From NCBI GenBank assembly GCA_000715685.1, contig KL569439.1, positions 2,783-9,828 on the forward strand: DNA of 7,046 nucleotides, read 5' to 3'. The translations under genes and the position numbers were made by a program. The notes below the pieces were generated by a model. That model saw only the letters and a program-made list of their open reading frames with translations, made no database searches and was not told the origin of the DNA. The stretch comes from Streptomyces lilacinus. Its GTDB lineage: Bacteria > Actinomycetota > Actinomycetes > Streptomycetales > Streptomycetaceae. Shown piece by piece: positions 1 through 5,501 of this stretch (its first letter is position 1; each line of letters opens with the position of its first letter).

Positions 1-547
1 GGACCATCCACTCGGTGAGGTAGGGATCGGCGAGCTGGAGGATGAAGCCGTCGGCCTCCCGACCCGCGAGGGCCAGGGCCTTGGGCCCGTAGGCGGCCAT
101 CCAGACGGGCAGGCGGCCATCGCGGACCCAGGGGATCTTCAGCATCGTGCCGTCTATGTCCGTCTCCCGGCCCTCCGCCAGGTCGCGGATGACGCGCATC
201 GCCTCGCTGAGCGTGGCGAGGGTGTTGGGCTTGCGCCCGGCCACCCGCATCGCGGAGTCGCCGCGGCCGATGCCGCAGACGGTGCGGTTGCCGTACATGT
301 CGTTGAGGGTGGCGAAGGTGGAGGCGGTGACCTCCGGGCTGCGGGTGGAGGGGTTGGTGACCATGGTGCCGACGACGAGGCGCTCGGTGTGTTCCAGGAT
401 GCGGCTGTAGATGACGAAGGGCTCCTGCCACAGCACGGCGGAGTCGAAGGTCCAGCCGTGGGTGAAGCCCGCGCGCTCCGCGCGGCGCATGAGGTCCACG
501 ACGGCGGTGGCGGGCGGGTCCGTCTGCAGGACGAGGCCGAAGTCCAC
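1..547 (-). CDS. LLM-class (probably F420-dependent) oxidoreductase, 3'-truncated by window edge
   Basis: A predicted cytosolic flavin- or F420-dependent oxidoreductase of the bacterial luciferase-like TIM-barrel superfamily, close to the methylene-tetrahydromethanopterin reductase type. Only the first 182 residues are present; family members are usually about 330. Seen: an N-terminal beta-alpha start (VDFGLVLQTD), the VTNPSTRSPEVTA stretch (residues 63-75) typical of Mer-like LLM proteins, the glycine-rich GIGRGDSAM (92-100) and WMAAYGPKAL (149-158). The start is the GTG at 547-545, because an AAGGAG site (558-563) lies 10 bases upstream and overlaps the stop codon of the preceding dihydropyrimidinase gene. 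That 14-base gap places it last of the visible genes in the operon. The substrate is unknown. Given the context, a redox step on a pyrimidine or hydantoin-type ring is possible. FMN rather than F420 cannot be excluded. Confidence 0.85.
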   Translation of the reverse strand, partial: MDFGLVLQTDPPATAVVDLMRRAERAGFTHGWTFDSAVLWQEPFVIYSRILEHTERLVVGTMVTNPSTRSPEVTASTFATLNDMYGNRTVCGIGRGDSAMRVAGRKPNTLATLSEAMRVIRDLAEGRETDIDGTMLKIPWVRDGRLPVWMAAYGPKALALAGREADGFILQLADPYLTEWMV

Positions 548-557
548 GTGCGGTGTG

Positions 558-563
558 CTCCTT
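558..563 (-). promoter_or_regulatory. Ribosome binding site of the LLM oxidoreductase gene
   Basis: AAGGAG on the minus strand, 10 bases before the GTG start at 547. It overlaps the TAA stop (562-564) of the dihydropyrimidinase gene, so ribosomes finishing that gene end on this site. It decides the GTG start. Confidence 0.75.
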
Positions 564-1962
564 ACGGGAGGTACTGACAGGTGGCGCGGGGGATGTGACG
601 GCCGTGCCCGGCCCGGCCGGTGAACTGCCGCCGGTCGATGACCGTCTCGCCACGGGAGAGGACGGTCTCCACCTGTCCGGTGATCTGCTTGCCCTCGTAC
701 GCCGAGTAGTCGACGTTCATGTGGTGGGTGGCGGCCGAGAGGGTCTGCCGGGCGGTGGGGTCGTAGACGACGATGTCGGCGTCGCCGCCGGGGGTGATGG
801 AGCCCTTGCGCGGGGCGAGACCGAACATCCGGGCGGGCGCGGCGCAGGCGATCTCGATCCAGCGGCGACGGGAGATGTGGCCGTCGACGACGGCCTGGTG
901 GAGGAGGTCCATGCGGTTCTCCACCCCGGGCAGGCCGTTGGGGATTTTCGAGAAGTCGTCCCGGCCCAGCTCCTTCTGGCCGGCGAAGCAGAAGGGGCAG
1001 TGGTCGGTGGAGACGACCTGGAGGTCGTCGGTGCGCAGGCCCCGCCAGAGCGCGGCCTGGTGCTCGCGCGGCCTCAGCGGTGTCGAGCAGACGTACTTGG
1101 CGCCCTCGAAGCCCGGCTCGGCGAGGTTGTCGGTGGACAGGAAGAGGTACTGCGGGCAGGTCTCGCCGAAGACCGGCAGGCCCTTGTCCCGGGCCCGGAC
1201 CAGCTCGGCGACGGCCTCCTCGGCGGAGACGTGGACGACGTAGAGGGGGCTGCCGGCGACGCGGGCGAGGGCGATGGCGCGGTGGGTGGCCTCGGCCTCC
1301 AGCAGCGCCTTGCGGACCTCGCCGTGGTAACGGGGGGCGGTCCGGCCGGCGGCCAGGGCCTGTTCGACGAGGACGTCGATGGCGATGCCGTTCTCCGCGT
1401 GCATCATGATCAACCCGCCGTTGCCGGCGGCCCTCTGCATGGCCCGCAGGATCTGTCCGTCGTCGCTGTAGAAGACGCCGGGATAGGCCATGAAGAGCTT
1501 GAAGGAGGTGATGCCCTCCGCGACGAGGAGGTCCATCTCCTTCAGCGTGCCCTCGTTCACATCGGAGAGGATCATGTGGAAGGCGTAGTCGATCGCGCAC
1601 TTCCCCTCGGCCTTGGCGTGCCAGGTGTCCAGCCCCTCGCGCAGGGCCCGGCCGCGGGACTGGACGGCGAAGTCGACGACGGTCGTCGTGCCGCCCCACG
1701 CGGCGGCCCGGGTGCCGGTCTCGAAGGTGTCGGAGGAGGCGGTGCCGCCGAAGGGGAGGTCGAAGTGCGTATGGGCGTCGACGCCGCCGGGGATGACGTA
1801 CTTGCCCGTCGCGTCGATGGTCCGGTCGGCGGTCCAGCCCTGGGCGTAGGCGCTGCCCCGGGCCGCCAGCGCGGCGACCTCGCCGTCCTCGATCAGGACG
1901 TCCGCTTCCGTCTCCTCGGCGGCGGTGACGACGAGGCCCCCGCTGATGATCGTCCGGGTCAT
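562..1962 (-). CDS. Dihydropyrimidinase / D-hydantoinase
   Basis: A cytosolic zinc amidohydrolase that hydrolyses cyclic diamides: 5,6-dihydrouracil or dihydrothymine to the N-carbamoyl-beta-amino acid, and commonly 5-substituted hydantoins. The protein has 466 residues, normal for the family. Seen: the metal motif HTHFDLP (H64, H66), the lysine expected to be carboxylated in SFKLFMAYPG (K155), the probable substrate-contact Tyr160, metal histidines in MMHAENG (H188) and VVHVSAE (H244), GETCPQYL (266-273) and the catalytic Asp in STDHCPF (D320). All metal ligands are therefore intact. The ATG at 1962-1960 overlaps the previous TGA (ATGA) and has a GAGGAG site at 1968-1973, five bases upstream. 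It sits between a beta-amino-acid aminotransferase and an LLM oxidoreductase, with the N-carbamoyl-beta-alanine amidohydrolase further upstream, which favours a pyrimidine role. Sequence alone cannot separate dihydropyrimidinase from D-hydantoinase activity. Confidence 0.93.
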   Translation of the reverse strand: MTRTIISGGLVVTAAEETEADVLIEDGEVAALAARGSAYAQGWTADRTIDATGKYVIPGGVDAHTHFDLPFGGTASSDTFETGTRAAAWGGTTTVVDFAVQSRGRALREGLDTWHAKAEGKCAIDYAFHMILSDVNEGTLKEMDLLVAEGITSFKLFMAYPGVFYSDDGQILRAMQRAAGNGGLIMMHAENGIAIDVLVEQALAAGRTAPRYHGEVRKALLEAEATHRAIALARVAGSPLYVVHVSAEEAVAELVRARDKGLPVFGETCPQYLFLSTDNLAEPGFEGAKYVCSTPLRPREHQAALWRGLRTDDLQVVSTDHCPFCFAGQKELGRDDFSKIPNGLPGVENRMDLLHQAVVDGHISRRRWIEIACAAPARMFGLAPRKGSITPGGDADIVVYDPTARQTLSAATHHMNVDYSAYEGKQITGQVETVLSRGETVIDRRQFTGRAGHGRHIPRATCQYLP

Positions 1963-3275
1963 GGCCGCTCCTCGGCGTCGAGGTCCGTCTGGGTCCGGCG
2001 CAGCGCCTCGCCGAGGGCGGTGGCGCCCTCCTCGGCCTCGGCCACCGTGAGGGTCATGGGCGGGGCGATGCGCAGGGCGTTGCCCTCGCGGCCGCCCTTG
2101 CCGATCAGGACGCCCTGATCGCGGGCGTGTTCGAGGGCGAGGGCTGCGGCCCGCGCGGAGGGGGAGCCGTCGGGGCCGACGAGCTCGACGCCGATCATCA
2201 GCCCGCGGCCGCGGACCTCGCGGACGCTGGGCAGGCCGGCGGTGACGGCGCGGAGCCGCTCGATGAGCAGGCCGCCGACGCGGCGGGCGTTGCCCTGGAG
2301 GTCGTGCTCCAGGAGGTACGTGAGGTTGGCGAGGCCGGCCGCCATGGTGACGGGGCTGCCGCCGAAGGTGGAGATGGAGTTGGCGTCGAGGCTGTTCATC
2401 ACCTCGGCCCGGGCGACGACTCCGCCGATGGACATGCCGTTGCCGATGCCCTTGGCGAAGGTCAGCGCGTCGGGCGGGCCGCTCGCGGCGTGGGCCTGCC
2501 AGCCCCAGAAGTGGTCGCCGGTGCGGCCCCAGCCGGTCTGCACCTCGTCGCTGATCCACAGGATGCCGTGCCGGTCGAGGACTTCGCGGAAGGCGGCGTA
2601 GAGCCCGTCGGGCGGGAGGGTGAACCCGCCGACGCCCTGCACCGGTTCGGCGATCAGGGCGGCGACCTCGCCGTGCGTCTGGCCCAGCATGTCCTCCAGG
2701 TCCTCGACGCAGGCCCGGATGAAGTCCTCGTCGGACAGGTGCGCGTAGGGCCCGCGGCCGCGGACGCCGCCGTGGACGTAGAGCGTCTGGAGCGGCGAGA
2801 GGCTGGTGGGCGACCAGCCGGAGTTCCCGGTGACGCCGATCGCCGAGAAGGAGCGGCCGTGGTAGCTGTTGCGCATCGCCAGGATCTGGTTCGAGCGCCG
2901 GTGGCAGGTGGCGAGCAGGAGGGCCGCGTCGTTGGCCTCGGTGCCGGAGGTGGTGAAGAAGACGCGGGCGTCGGGGATGCCGGACAGGCCCGCGATGCGC
3001 TCGGCCAGCTCGACCATGTGCCGGTGGAGGTAGAGCGTGGAGGTGTGCAGGATGTGCCCGGCCTGCTCGGCGACGGCCTTGGTGACCTCGGGCAGGGCAT
3101 GGGCGGTCATGGTGGTGAGGACGCCGCCGAAGAAGTCGAGGTAGCGCCGGCCGTCGGCGCCCCACACGTGGCGGCCCTCGCCGTGGGTGATCTCCAGCGG
3201 GTCCCGGTAGTAGAGGGCGAGCCACTCGGGCATGACGGCGCGGTGCCGGGCGTGGAGCGAGGAGGCACCGGTCAC
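1959..3275 (-). CDS. Class III PLP-dependent aminotransferase (beta-alanine / 3-aminoisobutyrate type, AGXT2-like)
   Basis: A cytosolic fold-type I, class III aminotransferase of 438 residues. In this setting it most likely moves the amino group of beta-alanine or 3-aminoisobutyrate to pyruvate, glyoxylate or 2-oxoglutarate, giving (methyl)malonate semialdehyde. Seen: the phosphate-binding TTSGTEAND (108-116), SYHGRSFSAIG (137-147), IAEPVQGVGG (208-217), SDEVQTGWGRTG (242-253) with Asp243 for the PLP ring nitrogen, and the Schiff-base lysine K275 in TFAKGIGNGM. The C-terminal LRIAPPMTLT (401-410) resembles alanine-glyoxylate aminotransferase 2. The start is the GTG at 3275-3273, whose GTGA overlaps the stop of the upstream amidohydrolase gene; an AAGGG lies about 11 bases upstream. 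A later ATG (3233) would lose 14 residues but break the coupling. The stop overlaps the next start. The exact amino donor and acceptor cannot be read from sequence. Confidence 0.9.
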   Translation of the reverse strand: MTGASSLHARHRAVMPEWLALYYRDPLEITHGEGRHVWGADGRRYLDFFGGVLTTMTAHALPEVTKAVAEQAGHILHTSTLYLHRHMVELAERIAGLSGIPDARVFFTTSGTEANDAALLLATCHRRSNQILAMRNSYHGRSFSAIGVTGNSGWSPTSLSPLQTLYVHGGVRGRGPYAHLSDEDFIRACVEDLEDMLGQTHGEVAALIAEPVQGVGGFTLPPDGLYAAFREVLDRHGILWISDEVQTGWGRTGDHFWGWQAHAASGPPDALTFAKGIGNGMSIGGVVARAEVMNSLDANSISTFGGSPVTMAAGLANLTYLLEHDLQGNARRVGGLLIERLRAVTAGLPSVREVRGRGLMIGVELVGPDGSPSARAAALALEHARDQGVLIGKGGREGNALRIAPPMTLTVAEAEEGATALGEALRRTQTDLDAEERP

Positions 3276-4114
3276 GGCCGCACCAGCCCTTCGTAGGCGT
3301 CGGGCCTGCGGTCCTGGTAGAAGGCCCACTGCCGGCGCACCTCGTCGATGAGGTCGAGGTCGAGATCGCGCACGACCAGCTCCTCCTTGGTGTCGCTGGC
3401 GAGGTCGCCGACGAACTGGCCGCGCGGGTCGACGAAGTACGACGTGCCGTAGAAGTCGTTGTCCCCGTACTCCTCCTGGCCGACGCGGTTGATCGCGGCA
3501 ACGTAGTACGCGTTGGCGACGGCGGCCGCCGGCTGCTCGAGTCGCCACAGGTGGGCGGAGAGGCCGCGCGAGGTGGCGGAGGGGTTGTAGACGAGCTGGG
3601 CGCCGGCCAGGCCGAGGGCCCGCCAGCCCTCGGGGAAGTGGCGGTCGTAGCAGATGTAGACGCCGACTCGGCCGACGGCGGTGTCGAAGACGGGCCATCC
3701 CAGATTGCCGGGCCGGAAGTAGTACTTCTCCCAGAAGCCTTTGAGCTGGGGGATGTGGTGCTTTCGGTACTTGCCCAGGTAGCTGCCGTCGGAGTCGATG
3801 ACGGCGGCGGTGTTGTAGTACACGTTGGGGTGCTCGACCTCGAAGACCGGGACGACGATCACCATGCCGGTCTCGCGGGCGAGGTCCCGCATGCGGCGCA
3901 CGGTCGGACCGTCCGGGACCGGCTCGGCCCAGCGGTGGTGCTCGCTCTCCTGCACCTGGCAGAAGTAGGGCGCGTTGAAGACTTCCTGGAAGCCGATCAC
4001 CTTCGCGCCCTGCGCCGCGGCGGCGCGGGCGTGCTCCTCGTGCTTGGCGATCATCGACTCGGTGTCGCCGGTCCAGGTCGCCTGAACCAGTGCTGCGCGG
4101 ACAACGTTGGCCAT
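3272..4114 (-). CDS. N-carbamoyl-beta-alanine amidohydrolase (beta-ureidopropionase), nitrilase superfamily
   Basis: A cytosolic carbon-nitrogen hydrolase of 280 residues that should cleave N-carbamoyl-beta-alanine (or N-carbamoyl-3-aminoisobutyrate) to the beta-amino acid, CO2 and NH3. The nitrilase catalytic triad is intact: Glu44 in GFQEVF, Lys118 in GKYRKHHIP and the nucleophile Cys155 in YICYDRHFPEG. Glu129 in FWEKYYF fits the auxiliary glutamate of the family. NPSATSRGLSAHLW (177-190) and AAINRVGQEEYG (206-217) are typical of the beta-ureidopropionase branch. The ATG at 4114 is preceded by AGGAG (4121-4125) with a 6-base spacer, and a promoter lies about 60 bases upstream, so this is the first gene of the operon. 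Its stop overlaps the next start as GTGA. An N-carbamoyl-D-amino acid or N-carbamoylputrescine amidase is the main alternative; the neighbouring dihydropyrimidinase and aminotransferase argue against it. Confidence 0.92.
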   Translation of the reverse strand: MANVVRAALVQATWTGDTESMIAKHEEHARAAAAQGAKVIGFQEVFNAPYFCQVQESEHHRWAEPVPDGPTVRRMRDLARETGMVIVVPVFEVEHPNVYYNTAAVIDSDGSYLGKYRKHHIPQLKGFWEKYYFRPGNLGWPVFDTAVGRVGVYICYDRHFPEGWRALGLAGAQLVYNPSATSRGLSAHLWRLEQPAAAVANAYYVAAINRVGQEEYGDNDFYGTSYFVDPRGQFVGDLASDTKEELVVRDLDLDLIDEVRRQWAFYQDRRPDAYEGLVRP

Positions 4115-4120
4115 GAGCTG

Positions 4121-4125
4121 CTCCT
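4121..4125 (-). promoter_or_regulatory. Ribosome binding site of the amidohydrolase gene
   Basis: AGGAG on the minus strand, 6 bases before the ATG at 4114. It is the strongest Shine-Dalgarno site in the window and supports this ATG as the first start of the operon. Confidence 0.75.
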
Positions 4126-4148
4126 AAGCCGGGGGTTCAGCCAGCCGG

Positions 4149-4168
4149 ACACGCGAAGATCCGCGTGT
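4149..4168 (-). promoter_or_regulatory. Perfect inverted repeat at the predicted transcription start: operator or 5'-UTR hairpin
   Basis: ACACGCG and CGCGTGT (arms 4149-4155 and 4162-4168) form a perfect 7-bp inverted repeat around 6 bases. It begins at about +1 of the promoter at 4176-4204 and ends 24 bases before the ribosome binding site. A two-fold symmetric site in that position suits a dimeric repressor of the pyrimidine operon. As RNA it would fold into a GC-rich hairpin at the 5' end of the mRNA, so a stability or translation role is the alternative. The regulator is unknown and not encoded in the window. Confidence 0.5.
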
Positions 4169-4175
4169 GCATGCG

Positions 4176-4204
4176 ACCGTAGGTCCCGTCACTCCCTGTG
4201 GCAA
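4176..4204 (-). promoter_or_regulatory. Predicted housekeeping-type promoter of the pyrimidine operon
   Basis: On the minus strand, a -35 box TTGCCA (4199-4204) and a -10 box TACGGT (4176-4181) are separated by exactly 17 bases. TAnnnT -10 and TTGnnn -35 boxes are the usual pattern of the main vegetative sigma factor in Streptomyces. The inferred start is near 4169, giving a leader of about 55 bases before the ATG at 4114. This lets the operon be expressed separately from the channel-like gene 186 bases upstream. Confidence 0.55.
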
Positions 4205-4224
4205 GACCGTCGCACTTCCTGTGG
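4190..4224 (-). repeat. Pair of 12-base direct repeats upstream of and into the -35 box
   Basis: On the minus strand, CCACAGGAAGTG (4213-4224) and CCACAGGGAGTG (4190-4201) match at 11 of 12 bases and start 23 bp apart, about two helical turns. They sit at roughly -55 to -44 and -32 to -21 relative to the inferred start, the second overlapping the edge of the -35 box. This is typical of a tandem site for an activator contacting one face of the helix. No regulator gene is in the window, so the binding protein is unknown. Confidence 0.5.
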
Positions 4225-4264
4225 AAAACTCCGCCGGCGACACGCGAGGGCGGTACGGAAACCC

Positions 4265-4296
4265 CGGCCGTCCCGGGCTGTCCGGCGGCCGTCCCG
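4265..4296 (-). terminator. GC-rich repeat/hairpin just after the channel-like gene, possible weak terminator
   Basis: Starting 5 bases after the channel gene's stop codon, an 11-base sequence (CGGGACGGCCG on the minus strand) occurs twice, at 4286-4296 and 4265-4275. GGCC/CGGCC segments within it can pair into GC-rich stems, and a GTTT follows at about 4257-4261. There is no proper U-tract, so this is only a tentative terminator or processing structure between the channel gene and the pyrimidine operon. Confidence 0.25.
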
Positions 4297-4300
4297 CGGC

Positions 4301-5332
4301 TCACCCCACCCGGGCCGCGTACCCCACCATCGCGCCGGCGACCAGCAGGTATCCCACCATCCCCAGCACGGCGCCGCGGTGCTGGAGGCGCCCTATGCGC
4401 CCGGGGTCGCCGCCGTGGACCGTCAGTCGCCAGGAGATCACCGTGGCGACCACCGCCAGCAGGACGTAGAAGAGCGTCAGCAGGTGCAGCCAGTCGACGA
4501 GCGTCAGGCCGGCGGTGCTCGTGACGGTCTGGTTGACCTGCTGCAGGTTGAGCATCACCACGAACAGCCCGCCGCCCAGCAGGGCCAGCCGGCTCTGCAG
4601 CGAGTCGAGCCGCTCGGCCATCTTCAGCTCCTCGCTGTGCGAGGGCAGCAGGAAGGACGCGGTGGCGACGAGCAGCATCAGGTACAGCGGGCCGGTCAGC
4701 TTCCAGAAGATCGTGGGGTCCGAGCGTTCCACGTCGACCTCGACCCGCACCCGGCTGTACATACCGCCGCTCGGCTCGTCCGTGGTCTTGCCGAAGTTCG
4801 TCGGATAGTGATGCGGTGCCGAGACCAGCCGGAACCCGGTGACCCGCCAACCGGGCGGTGCGATGTCGGGGTTGTAGGCGGAGTGGACGGTGTCGGGCAC
4901 GAAGCGGAAGTGCGCGGTGTCCTGGGTGGCGGTCACGAGGACCTGGAGCCGGTGCTTGTCGAAGGGGAAACCCCTGACGTCCCAGCCCTGCCGGAAGGAC
5001 CCCTCGACGCGCATCATGTCCCTGACCAGACCGGCCCGGGTGCTCAGGTCCGGGTCGCTCTTCTTGGGGTCGTCGGCGTTCGTGAACGACACCTTCGGCA
5101 GCGGATCGAAGCTCTTGTCGGCGCACTCCGACCACAGCCACACCCGCGCGGAGAACCTGTTCTTGACCGTGTCCAGGTCGTACAGATCGCTGAGGTACGC
5201 CCCCACCCGGCACGTGGGCACCGCCGCGGGCGCCGCGTTCGCGGAGGGGCCACCGAGGAACCACAGCGCGAACACGCAGAGGACCACCGCCCACAGGCGG
5301 TGGCCCCTGTGCGTCCCCCACGCCCCTGCCAT
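4301..5332 (-). CDS. Exported four-helix membrane protein, pentameric ligand-gated ion channel (Cys-loop receptor superfamily) homologue
   Basis: A 343-residue predicted membrane protein with the order expected of prokaryotic pentameric ligand-gated channels. Residues 11-35 form a signal peptide ending in a SANA|APAA-type cleavage site. A beta-rich extracytoplasmic domain follows (about 40-205), with the strand pattern DLYDLDTVKNRF...WLW (49-67) and the superfamily hallmark GFPFDKHRLQV (121-131). Four helices come next: M1 209-229 with the conserved proline (P215), M2 about 248-266, M3 about 278-301 (LTLVDWLHLL, close to the usual M3 entry) and M4 319-340. The eukaryotic disulfide Cys-loop is absent, as in other bacterial members. 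The ATG at 5332 is chosen; a TTG at 5368 would add 12 residues before the signal peptide. The Shine-Dalgarno match is weak (GACGGA). It lies between a transpeptidase gene and the beta-alanine-producing operon. Ligand and ion selectivity are unknown; a non-channel membrane sensor with this fold is the alternative. Confidence 0.75.
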   Translation of the reverse strand: MAGAWGTHRGHRLWAVVLCVFALWFLGGPSANAAPAAVPTCRVGAYLSDLYDLDTVKNRFSARVWLWSECADKSFDPLPKVSFTNADDPKKSDPDLSTRAGLVRDMMRVEGSFRQGWDVRGFPFDKHRLQVLVTATQDTAHFRFVPDTVHSAYNPDIAPPGWRVTGFRLVSAPHHYPTNFGKTTDEPSGGMYSRVRVEVDVERSDPTIFWKLTGPLYLMLLVATASFLLPSHSEELKMAERLDSLQSRLALLGGGLFVVMLNLQQVNQTVTSTAGLTLVDWLHLLTLFYVLLAVVATVISWRLTVHGGDPGRIGRLQHRGAVLGMVGYLLVAGAMVGYAARVG

Positions 5333-5333
5333 A

Positions 5334-5351
5334 CGTCCGTCAATCTGGACG
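5334..5351 (-). promoter_or_regulatory. Small hairpin covering the ribosome binding region of the channel-like gene
   Basis: CGTCC (5347-5351) and GGACG (5334-5338) on the minus strand can pair around an 8-base loop and end one base before the ATG at 5332. The only Shine-Dalgarno-like bases for that start (GACGGA) lie in the loop and 3' arm. The hairpin could therefore restrain translation, but with 5 bp it may be chance. Confidence 0.25.
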
Positions 5352-5419
5352 GCGACGGGCCGCCTCAATCCACCCGCTGGGCCAATGCACCCGTGTGGGG
5401 GACGCGCACCGGCGGCCTG

Positions 5420-5501
5420 TCGGCGCGAGGGCGCAGACGGTCAGCGCGAGGGCGCGGCCGATCGGCGCACCGGACTGCCCCTCGGCGCGCGGGACGGTCG
5501 C
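5420..5501. repeat. Degenerate tandem repeat, four units of 20-21 bases
   Basis: Four adjoining units on the plus strand begin TCGGCGC or TCAGCGC: 5420-5440, 5441-5461, 5462-5481 and 5482-5501. The first two share TCRGCGCGAGGGCGC; the others are more diverged. A fifth, weaker TCAGTGC begins at 5502, exactly at the transpeptidase stop. The array fills most of the gap between the transpeptidase and the channel-like gene. A 10-base palindrome (GCCGATCGGC, 5457-5466) spans the second junction. There are no spacers, so it is not a CRISPR. It may help end the transpeptidase transcript or be slippage-derived filler. Confidence 0.5.

Noticed and set aside
553..2118. Long plus-strand open frame (521 residues) opposite the dihydropyrimidinase gene
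   Set aside because: It is low-complexity in G, V, A, D and R with no recognisable domain, as expected antisense to a GC-rich gene. The minus strand carries clear catalytic motifs.
562..3501. 979-residue fusion-like frame ending in the dihydropyrimidinase
   Set aside because: The first 513 residues are shadow translation of the aminotransferase region. The family-typical N-terminus MTRTIISGG begins at 1962, so it is not a real fusion.
1959..3698. Extended aminotransferase frame reaching to 3698
   Set aside because: The first 141 residues overlap the well-supported amidohydrolase in another frame and are Arg/Pro-rich shadow sequence. The GTG at 3275 fits the usual N-terminus.
4222..4230. DnaA-box-like TTTTCCACA on the minus strand
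   Set aside because: A single near match (one mismatch to the usual TTRTCCACA) with no cluster of boxes or dnaA/dnaN nearby. It is better explained as part of the direct repeat at the promoter.
5333..5420. Promoter for the channel-like gene
   Set aside because: TTGAGG and TTGGCC occur as possible -35 boxes, but no TAnnnT lies 16-19 bases downstream. It may be read from the transpeptidase side or use another sigma factor.
5420..5501. CRISPR-like array
   Set aside because: Units are contiguous, diverged and without unique spacers, and no cas genes are present.
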